Part shown: piece after piece, positions 27,822 to 35,811 of the stretch
Layout: every line of letters begins with the position of its first letter
How positions within the stretch are numbered: the first letter of the stretch is position 1
From: Pseudomonas sp. LS-2
GTDB lineage: Bacteria; Pseudomonadota; Gammaproteobacteria; Pseudomonadales; Pseudomonadaceae
NCBI RefSeq assembly: GCF_003605735.1
Contig: NZ_QXTJ01000033.1
Coordinates: 180,926-244,925, forward strand
Length of the DNA stretch: 64,000 nt
Reading direction: 5' to 3'
Program-made: the position numbers and the translations under genes
The notes under the pieces: model-generated
The model's database searches: none
Seen by the model: only the letters and a program-made list of their open reading frames with translations
What the model was told of the DNA's origin: nothing

Positions 27822-28895
27822 CTACAAATCCGGGTCTTCCATGCCACCGTAGATATCCGAATCCTTGTACAGGTCATGAACATGGCGCACCAACACCATG
27901 ATCACCGCCGCCACCGGCAACGCCAAGAGGATGCCGGTGAACCCGAACAGCTCGCCGCCCGCCAGGATCGCGAAGATCACTGCCACTGGATGCAGACCGA
28001 TGCGATCGCCCACCAGCAGCGGCGTCAGCACCATCCCCTCCAGCGCCTGGCCGACCATGAACACCGCGACGATACCCAGCATCGGATACAGATCGCCGCC
28101 AAACTGGAAGAAGCCCGCCAGAATCGCCGAGCCTATACCGATGACGAAACCCATATAAGGCACGATCGCCGCAAGCCCCGCGATGACCCCGATCAGCAGG
28201 CCCAGTTCAAGCCCGACCAGCATCAACCCGGCAGCGTAGATCACACCCAGCGCGACCATCACCAGCAACTGGCCGCGAATAAACGCTCCCAGCACCTCGT
28301 GACATTCATCGGCGAGCGCAACGATTTTCTTCTCGCGGTGACGCGGCAGCAGGCTGCGCACCTTGGCCATCATCACGTCCCAGTCGCGTAACAGATAGAA
28401 GCAGACCACCGGGATCAGCACCAGATTGGTCAGCCAGCCGATCAGCGCCAGGGTTGAAGTGGTGGCTTGCGCCAGCACGATCCCGACGATGTCGCCGGTC
28501 TGGCCCATGTGCTCGGAAATCGCTGCTTTGACCTTATCGAACTTCCAGAACCCGTCCGCCAGGCCGAGTTTGGCCTGGGTCCACGGCAACGCGGTATGCT
28601 GCAGCCAGTCGAGAATCTGCGGCGCCAACTCATACAAGCGATACAACTGCTTGGCGAGCATCGGCACCAACACCAGCAGCAAACCCATGAAGATCAGCGT
28701 GAACAGCACAAACACTGTCACCACACTCAAGGTGCGTGACATCTTGAGTTTCTCCAGACGATCCGCCAGTGGATCGCCCATGTACGCCAGCAACAGCGCT
28801 ACCAGAAACGGCGTCAGGATTGCGTGCAGCAACCAGACGAACAGGCACAGCAGGATGACCCCGCCCAGCCAGAACCAACGACGCGTATCAGTCAT
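27822..28895 (-). CDS. AI-2E/PerM family membrane transporter
   Basis: 357 residues from ATG 28893-28895, preceded by GAGGGGCA. Eight or so membrane helices with the AI-2E (DUF20) pattern: HAILTPFLVALLLAYMGDPL near the N-terminus, and LVGDRIGLHPVAVIFAILAGGELFG in the last third (positions about 287-311). Members export autoinducer-2 or act as ion antiporters; the substrate is unknown. It lies about 55 bases after the DUF2066 gene on the same strand. Confidence 0.87.
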   Translation of the reverse strand: MTDTRRWFWLGGVILLCLFVWLLHAILTPFLVALLLAYMGDPLADRLEKLKMSRTLSVVTVFVLFTLIFMGLLLVLVPMLAKQLYRLYELAPQILDWLQHTALPWTQAKLGLADGFWKFDKVKAAISEHMGQTGDIVGIVLAQATTSTLALIGWLTNLVLIPVVCFYLLRDWDVMMAKVRSLLPRHREKKIVALADECHEVLGAFIRGQLLVMVALGVIYAAGLMLVGLELGLLIGVIAGLAAIVPYMGFVIGIGSAILAGFFQFGGDLYPMLGIVAVFMVGQALEGMVLTPLLVGDRIGLHPVAVIFAILAGGELFGFTGILLALPVAAVIMVLVRHVHDLYKDSDIYGGMEDPDL

Positions 28896-28949
28896 TACTG
28901 CCCCTCGGACCCGGATGATTTGCTTCATGCAACGTCGCTATGAACGCAT

Positions 28950-30029
28950 TCACCAGCGGAAGTGCAGTGTTTGCGCGGAAGTCTGTGGCGGTTGTGGAAC
29001 GGGGGCGGCCCCAGGGGCCGGCACCTGCCCGGCGTTGACCGGTGCGCTGGCGACTTGATCTGCCGGCACTTCCTGCAACTTCGCCAGCGACAACTGCGAA
29101 CGCAGTTGATCCGGGCTGCCACTGACGTCAAACACGACACGGTCCGCATCCACGGACTTCAGGCGACCGCCGAAGGGTTCCAGCAAGCGACCCAACTGAG
29201 CGTAGCGTTCCAGATTCATGCCTTGAACCTCCAGCGCCATGCTTGAGGACGCCCCGGGCTTGACCACAAAGCGCGGTGCCAGACGCTGGCTCACAGACAG
29301 CAAAACGGCGTCGGCCAGTTCAGCGGAACTCGCGCCGGTAGCACTGCCCTGATCCATCTTGTCGCCCAGCCACAAGTGCCATTTCCCTTGCCACTGACCG
29401 CCGTTTTCCTGCGCGTGTACAGCGAGAATCGCATCGGAGCCGTAGCGTTCAGAAGCCTGTTTGAGCGGCGCAACGTCATTGCCATCCAGGGTCTTGGCAT
29501 TACCGATGCCCTGCTCGCCCAAGTCCGCCAGCGGCAGGCGCAGTGGCAGGCCACGATGTTGCGCAGCGCGTCGCAGCGGTTCGGCCGAGGCCTGTCCGTC
29601 GCCGACCAGATTGGCGCCGTCAGTCGCATCGTTCAGCCACCAGGCCATGATGACCGGGCGATTGGAGCCCCAGAGCGAAAGACCGGCCTGACGCAGCGCG
29701 CGTTCGGTGCTCGCCGGGTCGAAATCCACCTGCAGCGACTCCGGTGGGCCTGCGTCATAACCGTACTGACTGATGATTTGCTGTGGATCCTTGCGCACTT
29801 CGGCAAGGCCAGCGCCTTGAGACGCCTTCGGATCGCCGGTCAAGCGCATGACCAGGGTTTCCAGCGCCGCCTGAGTGGCCCGGGTTTTCTCGTCCGGCGT
29901 CTGGCCGCTGACCGGCTCGCGCACTTGATAGAGGTTGTTCACCGTCTCGGCCAGGACCGGGAGGCTCATGAGGGAAAGGCAACCCACGAACAGGCAGTTT
30001 TTTAGGCGCATGAAAGAAGGTGGACGCAT
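28950..30029 (-). CDS. DUF2066 family exported protein
   Basis: 359 residues from the ATG at 30027-30029 (weak GGGAAC ahead); an ATG six codons later (30011) begins the signal peptide MRLKNCLFVGCLSLMSLPVL directly and may be the true start. The mature part has the DUF2066 pattern (TRATQAALETLVMRLTGDP, SRPVIMAWWLND-like strand). A proline- and alanine-rich tail (PAPGAAPVPQPPQ) precedes the end. It sits divergently beside purM, an arrangement conserved in Pseudomonas. Function unknown. Confidence 0.82.
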   Translation of the reverse strand: MRPPSFMRLKNCLFVGCLSLMSLPVLAETVNNLYQVREPVSGQTPDEKTRATQAALETLVMRLTGDPKASQGAGLAEVRKDPQQIISQYGYDAGPPESLQVDFDPASTERALRQAGLSLWGSNRPVIMAWWLNDATDGANLVGDGQASAEPLRRAAQHRGLPLRLPLADLGEQGIGNAKTLDGNDVAPLKQASERYGSDAILAVHAQENGGQWQGKWHLWLGDKMDQGSATGASSAELADAVLLSVSQRLAPRFVVKPGASSSMALEVQGMNLERYAQLGRLLEPFGGRLKSVDADRVVFDVSGSPDQLRSQLSLAKLQEVPADQVASAPVNAGQVPAPGAAPVPQPPQTSAQTLHFRW

Positions 30030-30343
30030 GAAGAGGTTCCCGAAAAACAGATAAGACAGCTTAACGAATAGCTGTATCACGATGACTGGCTCGATTCAGA
30101 CCGCACAGCGGCACGAATCGCTCACTCTGACGACGAACTTACACCTTTTATAGTCGCCGACGAACGGCTTGACCCTGAACGACCGGGTTATTTTTTCTTC
30201 ATCATGCCCCTGCCCGTCGGCCCAAGGATGGCCGCTTGAGCCCAACCCTGATAAAATCGCGCGCCTTCGCAGACCGGCGATGCCACGGCCACGAGCCGTT
30301 CCAACTCGGTCGTTACCCCGAATCCCCCCTAAAGGCCTGGATC

Positions 30344-31402
30344 ATGAGCAAGCAACCCTCCCTGAGCTACAAAGACGCCGGTGTAGACATCGACGCCGGT
30401 GAAGCATTGGTCGAACGCATCAAGAGCGTTGCCAAGCGCACCAAGCGCCCGGAAGTGATGGGCGGCCTGGGGGGCTTCGGCGCTCTGTGCGAAATTCCGG
30501 CAGGCTACAAGCAGCCGGTACTGGTCAGCGGCACTGACGGCGTTGGCACCAAGCTGCGTCTGGCCCTGAACCTGAACAAGCACGACAGCATCGGTATCGA
30601 CCTGGTCGCCATGTGCGTCAACGATCTGGTGGTTTGCGGTGCAGAACCCCTGTTCTTCCTGGACTACTACGCCACTGGCAAACTGAACGTCGACACCGCC
30701 GCGCAGGTCGTGACCGGCATCGGCGCAGGCTGCGAACTGGCCGGTTGCTCGCTGGTCGGCGGCGAAACTGCAGAAATGCCTGGCATGTATGAAGGCGAAG
30801 ACTACGACCTGGCCGGTTTCTGCGTCGGCGTCGTGGAAAAATCCGAAATCATCGACGGTTCGAAAGTCGCGACCGGCGACGCCTTGATCGCCCTGCCATC
30901 GTCCGGCCCGCACTCCAACGGCTACTCGCTGATCCGCAAGATCATCGAAGTCTCCGGTGCCGACATCGAAACCATCCAGCTCGACGGCAAGCCACTGACC
31001 GACCTGCTGATGGCGCCGACCCGCATCTACGTCAAGCAACTGCTCAAGCTGATCAAGGACACCGGCGCGGTCAAGGCCATGGCCCACATCACTGGCGGCG
31101 GTCTGCTGGACAACATCCCTCGCGTACTGCCTGAAGGCGCGCAAGCGGTGGTCGACGTGGCGAGCTGGACCCGCCCGGCCGTGTTCGACTGGCTGCAGGA
31201 AAAAGGCAACGTCGACGAGCACGAAATGCACCGCGTTCTGAACTGCGGCGTCGGCATGGTCATCTGCGTCGCGCAAGAACACGTCGAAGCCTCCCTCAAC
31301 GCCCTGCGTGAAGCCGGCGAACAGCCTTGGGTCATCGGCCAGATCGGCGTTGCTGCCGAAGGCGCTGCGCAAGTCGAGCTGAAAAACGTCAAGGCACATT
31401 GA
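30344..31402 (+). CDS. purM: phosphoribosylformylglycinamidine cyclo-ligase
   Basis: 352 residues from ATG 30344 ([20 protein letters not shown]). The frame extends upstream to 30236 but lacks the family's start. PurM/AIR synthetase features: [35 protein letters not shown] and [14 protein letters not shown]. It catalyses the fifth step of purine synthesis, making AIR from FGAM with ATP. Its stop overlaps the purN ATG by one base. Confidence 0.97.
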   Translation: MSKQPSLSYKDAGVDIDAGEALVERIKSVAKRTKRPEVMGGLGGFGALCEIPAGYKQPVLVSGTDGVGTKLRLALNLNKHDSIGIDLVAMCVNDLVVCGAEPLFFLDYYATGKLNVDTAAQVVTGIGAGCELAGCSLVGGETAEMPGMYEGEDYDLAGFCVGVVEKSEIIDGSKVATGDALIALPSSGPHSNGYSLIRKIIEVSGADIETIQLDGKPLTDLLMAPTRIYVKQLLKLIKDTGAVKAMAHITGGGLLDNIPRVLPEGAQAVVDVASWTRPAVFDWLQEKGNVDEHEMHRVLNCGVGMVICVAQEHVEASLNALREAGEQPWVIGQIGVAAEGAAQVELKNVKAH

Positions 31403-32094
31403 TGTCTGAAGTAGCAAGGCCTGACGTGTCAAAGCCTGACATGCCCCAGGTATGTGATGTGGTGGTACTGCTGTCCGGCACCGGCGGCAACCTGCAAGCG
31501 ATGATCGACAGCTTTCAGGACAGTTCAAGCCCTGCTCGCATTCGCGCGGTGATTTCCAACCGCGCCGATGCCTACGGACTGGAGCGCGCCAGGAACGCGG
31601 GGATCGAAACCCGCGTTCTCGATCACCAGGCCTACGAGGGTCGCGAGGCCTTCGACGCGGCACTGATCGAACTGATCGACACCTTTGCGCCGAAACTGGT
31701 GGTACTCGCCGGTTTCATGCGAATTCTCACGCCAGGCTTCGTGCGTCACTACCACGGCCGCCTGCTGAACATTCACCCTTCGCTGCTTCCCCTGTATAAA
31801 GGTTTGCACACGCACCAGCGCGCGCTGGAGGCTGGCGACGCCACGCACGGCTGCAGCGTACACTTCGTCACGGAGGAACTCGATGGAGGGCCTCTGGTCG
31901 TACAAGCTGTGATTTCGGTAGAGTTGGACGACACGCCCGCCACACTGGCGCAAAGGGTTCATACCCAGGAACACCTGATCTATCCGCTGGCGATTCGCTG
32001 GTTCGCAGAGGGCCGACTGGTTCTCGACGAACATGGCGCATCCTTGAACGACCAGCCACTGGGCCCCGGCGGCCACTTGATTCAGGCCACTTAA
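31402..32094 (+). CDS. purN: phosphoribosylglycinamide formyltransferase
   Basis: 230 residues. After a 16-residue leader ([16 protein letters not shown], longer than in E. coli) comes VVLLSGTGGNLQAMID, then the catalytic signature LNIHPSLLP and the HxxSVHFV-type loop (THGCSVHFVTEELDGGP). It formylates GAR with 10-formyl-THF. Overlaps purM by one base (TGATG), so the two are translationally coupled. Confidence 0.96.
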   Translation: MSEVARPDVSKPDMPQVCDVVVLLSGTGGNLQAMIDSFQDSSSPARIRAVISNRADAYGLERARNAGIETRVLDHQAYEGREAFDAALIELIDTFAPKLVVLAGFMRILTPGFVRHYHGRLLNIHPSLLPLYKGLHTHQRALEAGDATHGCSVHFVTEELDGGPLVVQAVISVELDDTPATLAQRVHTQEHLIYPLAIRWFAEGRLVLDEHGASLNDQPLGPGGHLIQAT

Positions 32095-32126
32095 TTCGGC
32101 TCTCTATTCCAAAGACAGGAGATACT

Positions 32127-32843
32127 ATGCGTCGCGCTTTGCTCTTCGCTTTCGCTCTGTTCGCACTCCCTGCGGTCAACGCGGCAGACCTTCAACCCTT
32201 CTCCGCCAGCTACACCGCTGACTTCAAACAACTCCCTGTCGGCGGCGGCAGCGCCAGCCGTAGCCTGGAAAAGAACGCCGATGGCACCTGGACCTTGAGC
32301 TTCAAGGCGTCGATGATGATCGCCAGCCTGACTGAGGTCAGCACCCTGAAGTCCGACAAGGACACACTCCTGCCACAGACCTACCAGTTCGAACGTGGCG
32401 GCCTGGGCAAGAGCAAGAAAGTCGATCTGGTGTTCGACTGGTCCACCAAGTTCATCACTGGCACCGACCGTGGCGACGCGGTGAAGATTCCGCTCAACAG
32501 CGGCATCCTCGACAAGTCCACCTACCAGCTCGCGCTGCAGCACGATGTGGCCGCAGGCAAGAAGAGCATGAGTTATCAGGTGGTCGACGGTGATGAGGTC
32601 GATACCTATGACTTCCGCGTACTGGGCACTGAAAAAGTCGATACCAAAGTCGGCTCGGTCGATGCGATCAAGGTCGAGCGCGTGCGTGACCCAACGCAGA
32701 ACAAGCGCATTACCGTGATGTGGTTCGCCAAGGACTACGACTACCTGCTGGTTCGCTTGCAGCAGGTGGAGACCGATGGCAAGGAATACAACATCATGCT
32801 GCAGGATGGGACGGTGAACGGTAAGGCGGTCAAAGGCAGCTGA
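32127..32843 (+). CDS. DUF3108 family exported protein
   Basis: 238 residues, signal peptide MRRALLFAFALFALPAVNAA, then a beta-rich domain of the DUF3108 type (FSASYTADFKQLPVGGGSAS at about 25-44; WFAKDYDYLLVRLQQ near the end). These periplasmic proteins have a lipocalin- or LolB-like barrel pattern; no enzyme motif is seen. It lies 32 bases after purN and probably shares its transcript, ending at the terminator at 32870. Confidence 0.85.
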   Translation: MRRALLFAFALFALPAVNAADLQPFSASYTADFKQLPVGGGSASRSLEKNADGTWTLSFKASMMIASLTEVSTLKSDKDTLLPQTYQFERGGLGKSKKVDLVFDWSTKFITGTDRGDAVKIPLNSGILDKSTYQLALQHDVAAGKKSMSYQVVDGDEVDTYDFRVLGTEKVDTKVGSVDAIKVERVRDPTQNKRITVMWFAKDYDYLLVRLQQVETDGKEYNIMLQDGTVNGKAVKGS

Positions 32844-32869
32844 TCCGGGTTTGTATTGTGTCCTGTGAG

Positions 32870-32896
32870 ACCCCGCTGACATGGCGGGGTTTTTTA
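32870..32896 (+). terminator. terminator of the purM-purN-DUF3108 unit
   Basis: ACCCCGC (32870-32876), a 7-base loop and GCGGGGT (32884-32890), then TTTTT. Confidence 0.92.
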
Positions 32897-32976
32897 TTGG
32901 GGCATCGGCGCAGGCCATTGAGCGTTGATCCCTTATGTTTTGTGGCGCTGATCTTTGTTCTGCCTAACGGCAGAAG

Positions 32977-33206
32977 TATTCCGCCTTCGGCGGGTTACTT
33001 GAAAAGACCCCAAGTAACCAAGGGTCTAGCGCTCCCTGTCCGGCCCGACTTCGTCGGGTTCCCTCGTCTCCGGCATTGCTCCGGGGGCACGCCGCCGACC
33101 GGCCATCCCTGGCCGAACGGCGGCTAGCGCGACATCCATGTCGCGCTGCCCCCTACGCAACGCCTGCGCTCGGCCTGCCAAAGTCGCAATTTGCGGCGTC
33201 TGAACT
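32977..33206 (+). repeat. 230-bp Pseudomonas intergenic repeat, copy 1
   Basis: Starts TATTCCGCCTTCGGCGGGTT, continues through a conserved core (TTGAAAAGACCCCAAGTAAC at about 33000-33019) and a GC-rich middle with smaller hairpins, and ends near GGCGTCTGAAC. An inverted second copy lies at 33468-33703. Open frames here are translations of the repeat, not genes. Confidence 0.75.
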
Positions 33207-33319
33207 ACTGCGCACTTAGAGGCAAGATCAAAAGCCAATGCGGCTCACCGCCCTGACCTGATCCGGCTTCTCCCATGGAGTTTGGTGGTGAATTTAACTC
33301 CGAGTACGCCGCGAACCCT

Positions 33320-33385
33320 GTAGCCGTCCGGCTTGCCGGCGGTGGCGTACGGAAGATCGCTACCGCCGGCAAGCCGGACTGCTAC
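33320..33385. repeat. REPIN family A, copy 3
   Basis: GTAGCCGTCCGGCTTGCCGG and its reverse complement around a short spacer, 66 bp. It lies between the two inverted 230-bp repeats. The rest of 33207-33467 holds no gene. Confidence 0.88.
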
Positions 33386-33424
33386 AGGTTCGGCGTTCAC
33401 AGGTCATGGCGATTGCCGTTGCCA

Positions 33425-33456
33425 TTGATCTTGATCTTGATCTTGATCTTGATCTT
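33425..33456. repeat. hexanucleotide tandem repeat
   Basis: Five perfect copies of TTGATC followed by TT, about 32 bp, in non-coding sequence: a microsatellite likely to vary in number between strains. Confidence 0.85.
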
Positions 33457-33467
33457 CGTACGCCATA

Positions 33468-33703
33468 GCCCAGACACCACAAAACGCGACTTGGGTGCAG
33501 GCTGAACGCAGGCGGCGCGGAGTGGGCCGAGCGGCATGGATGCCGCGAGAGCCGCCCCCCGCCATGGATGGCGGATGGCGGATGGCGGCGGGCCCACGGA
33601 GCGTCGCCGAAGTGAGGGTACGGCGACGAAGGAGCCGCCAAACCAGGAGCCAGGACCCTTGGTTACTTGGGGTCTTTTCAAGTAACTCGCCGAAGGCGAA
33701 ATA
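33468..33703 (-). repeat. 230-bp Pseudomonas intergenic repeat, copy 2 (inverted)
   Basis: Reading on the minus strand it begins TATTTCGCCTTCGGCGAGTT, has the same core TTGAAAAGACCCCAAGTAAC, and ends near GGTGTCTGGGC, so it parallels copy 1 from end to end but differs in the middle. The 155-codon frame across it is an artefact. From 33704 to 34023 no gene is seen except the leader of the next one. Confidence 0.75.
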
Positions 33704-34023
33704 GGCCTGGCGTTAGCCAGTCCCCACCAAGGCCAGCGCCGATACTGGTTAAGTACCCAAATCACAACGCAAGAAAAGCCCCCACGAACCGCCATTTTCA
33801 CGGCACCCAATGGTCCCCAAGCGAACATGAAACTTTCTTCACGCCACTCAAACGAGTGCGACAAACCGTCGCACGCCCTTCTAAAACAACCCCTTACCGA
33901 TTCTTGCGAAATCGGGAAATAACCTTTACCAAAATCGTCGGTTTACTTAGCAAGCTACCAAAACCTATAAAGTAACCACTGCGACGTCCTGCCGCAGATT
34001 TCAAAGAGTCAGGAGTTTTCAAT

Positions 34024-34215
34024 ATGACGGTTACTGTTACTGAACGCGACGACGCCCACATCTCCCACGAAAGCATCGCGGATGGCATTCAGATCTGGGA
34101 TGTACGCCAGCAAGACCAACTGGTAGGGATGTTTCACCACGAATCGGACGCACAGCGTTACGCAGCAGAGCTCGCAGAGCTGGAAGCCAAGAAGGCAGCG
34201 AGCAACTCGCAATAA
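34024..34215 (+). CDS. hypothetical 63-residue protein
   Basis: ATG at 34024 with AGGAG about eight bases ahead. The sequence (MTVTVTERDDAHISHESIAD, then QIWDVRQQDQLVGMFHHESD and an Ala/Glu-rich helix) gives a short beta hairpin followed by a charged helix. No family recognised. It has its own terminator (34233-34254). Confidence 0.68.
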   Translation: MTVTVTERDDAHISHESIADGIQIWDVRQQDQLVGMFHHESDAQRYAAELAELEAKKAASNSQ

Positions 34216-34232
34216 CGGAATCGCAGCAAAAC

Positions 34233-34254
34233 AAAACCCGCCGAGGCGGGTTTT
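34233..34254. terminator. bidirectional terminator
   Basis: AAAACCCGCC (34233-34242), GA, GGCGGGTTTT (34245-34254). It serves the plus-strand 63-residue gene and, read the other way, the convergent DUF2058 gene that stops at 34268. Confidence 0.92.
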
Positions 34255-34267
34255 GTTGTTTTCGCGT

Positions 34268-34810
34268 TTACCACATCAGATCGTCAGGGATCTTGTAGGC
34301 CGCATACGGATCGTCGCCATCCGGCTCCTCGGTCGGCTCGCTCAGCATCACGATACGACGCGGATCACGCTCCTGAACCTTGAGCGCCGCCTCGCGAGGA
34401 ATAACCTCGTAGGTACCGCCATGATGCACGATGGCCAGTGAACCGTTGCTCAACTTGCTGCGCATCAGCGAGTTGACCGACAGGCGCTTGACCTTCTTGT
34501 CGTCGACGAAGTTGTAGTAATCCTCGGTGGTCAGCTTTGGCAGTCGCGTCGCTTCGATCAACTGTTTGACCTGGGCGGCACGGGCTTTCTGCTCGGCCTT
34601 CTCCTGCCGCTGACGGTTCAGTTCCTGATCGCGTTTGGCCTTCTCGGCCAAGGCTTCCTGAGCGGCACGCTGGTTCGTGTCGTCGGCTACGGCCTGACCC
34701 TTGTGCACCAGACGCTGTTCTTTCTGCTTGTTCTTGGCGACCTGCTTGGCCTGTTTCTCATTGACCAGGCCCGCTTTGAGCAATTGGTCACGAAGGGAAA
34801 TACCCGCCAT
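34268..34810 (-). CDS. DUF2058 family protein
   Basis: 180 residues. The family pattern is MAGISLRDQLLKAGLVNEKQ (1-20), a long charged coiled coil (25-95) and a C-terminal beta domain (YYNFVDDKKVKRLSVN, IVHHGGTYEVIP). Members are nucleoid- or RNA-associated in some descriptions, but the role is unproven. It starts 26 bases after the mazG stop on the same strand. Confidence 0.88.
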   Translation of the reverse strand: MAGISLRDQLLKAGLVNEKQAKQVAKNKQKEQRLVHKGQAVADDTNQRAAQEALAEKAKRDQELNRQRQEKAEQKARAAQVKQLIEATRLPKLTTEDYYNFVDDKKVKRLSVNSLMRSKLSNGSLAIVHHGGTYEVIPREAALKVQERDPRRIVMLSEPTEEPDGDDPYAAYKIPDDLMW

Positions 34811-34836
34811 CTGTCTTCTCTCTCTAAATAGTCAAC

Positions 34837-35670
34837 TCAACCGCAGTTGGGCGTGATCTTTTCCTGGCGCTTGGCTTCGCCCCAAAGCGCATCCATCTCT
34901 TCGAGGCTGCAATCTTCGATGGGGCGTCGGGTGTCGCGCAAGGCCTGTTCGATAAAACGAAAGCGCCGCTCGAACTTGCCGTTCGCGGCGCGCAAGGCAT
35001 TTTCCGGATCGACCTTGAGGTGACGGGCCAGATTGACCACCACGAACAGCAGATCGCCAATCTCTTCGTTGATCCCGTCGCTGTCGTTGTCGGCCATGGC
35101 TTCGAGAACCTCATCGAGTTCCTCGCGCACCTTGTCGACCACCGGCAGCGCATCCGGCCAGTCGAAACCGACCTGTGCCGCGCGCTTCTGCAACTTGGCT
35201 GCCCGCGACAATGCGGGCAATACGTTCGGGACGTCATCGAGCAACGACAACTGCTCTGGAACGTGAGCTTTTTCGGCGCGCTCCTGGGCCTTGATTTCTT
35301 CCCAGCGATGCTTGACCTGATCTTCGCTCAGGCGCGGCGTTTCCAGCGGCGCATACAGATCGCCCGTGGGAAACACATGGGGGTGGCGACGAATCAGCTT
35401 GCGGGTGATGCCGTCGACCACGCCGTCGAACTCGAACCGCCCCTCCTCTCGCGCCAACTGGCAGTAATACACCACCTGAAACAGCAGATCGCCCAACTCG
35501 CCCCGCAGATCGTCGAAGGACCCGCGCTCAATGGCGTCGGCCACTTCGTACGCCTCTTCGAGCGTGTGCGGCACGATGGTCGCGTAATTCTGCTTCACGT
35601 CCCACGGGCAACCGTACTGCGGGTCGCGCAAACGGGCCATGAGGTTTAGCAAGTCCTGGAGCTTATACAT
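34837..35670 (-). CDS. mazG: nucleoside triphosphate pyrophosphohydrolase MazG
   Basis: 277 residues with two MazG domains. The first carries CPWDVKQNYATIVPHTLEEA and GELGDLLFQVVYYCQ; the second VREELDEVLEAM and EEIGDLLFVVVNLA, each with the acidic EExxE / ExxD metal-binding set. It hydrolyses NTPs to NMPs and lowers ppGpp-related toxicity in E. coli. Lies downstream of relA on the same strand, as in other gammaproteobacteria. Confidence 0.96.
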   Translation of the reverse strand: MYKLQDLLNLMARLRDPQYGCPWDVKQNYATIVPHTLEEAYEVADAIERGSFDDLRGELGDLLFQVVYYCQLAREEGRFEFDGVVDGITRKLIRRHPHVFPTGDLYAPLETPRLSEDQVKHRWEEIKAQERAEKAHVPEQLSLLDDVPNVLPALSRAAKLQKRAAQVGFDWPDALPVVDKVREELDEVLEAMADNDSDGINEEIGDLLFVVVNLARHLKVDPENALRAANGKFERRFRFIEQALRDTRRPIEDCSLEEMDALWGEAKRQEKITPNCG

Positions 35671-35720
35671 TGAAAGTCCTATCGATACTTCGGCTCAAGA
35701 CATCCGGCGCCTGAAGCACC

Positions 35721-35790
35721 GCTATCGCGAGCAAGCTCACGCCTGCAGGACATCGCATTCCCTGTAGGCGCGAGCTTGCTCGCGATCAGC
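35721..35790. repeat. REPIN, family B relative
   Basis: ATCGCGAGCAAGCTC on the left and GAGCTTGCTCGCGAT on the right form an inverted pair around CACGCCTGCAGG...CCTGTAGGCGC. It is related to, but distinct from, the GTAGGAGCGCGC type. Between mazG and relA. Confidence 0.75.
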
Positions 35791-35811
35791 GGTTGCCAGA
35801 ACAACGCCTGG

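Noticed and set aside
33425..33456. Short tandem repeat considered as a CRISPR array
   Set aside because: Six-base units without spacers; a microsatellite. No CRISPR array or cas gene seen in the window.
33397..33864. 155-codon minus-strand open frame
   Set aside because: It reads across copy 2 of the intergenic repeat and matches repeat translations rather than a protein; no ribosome-binding site.
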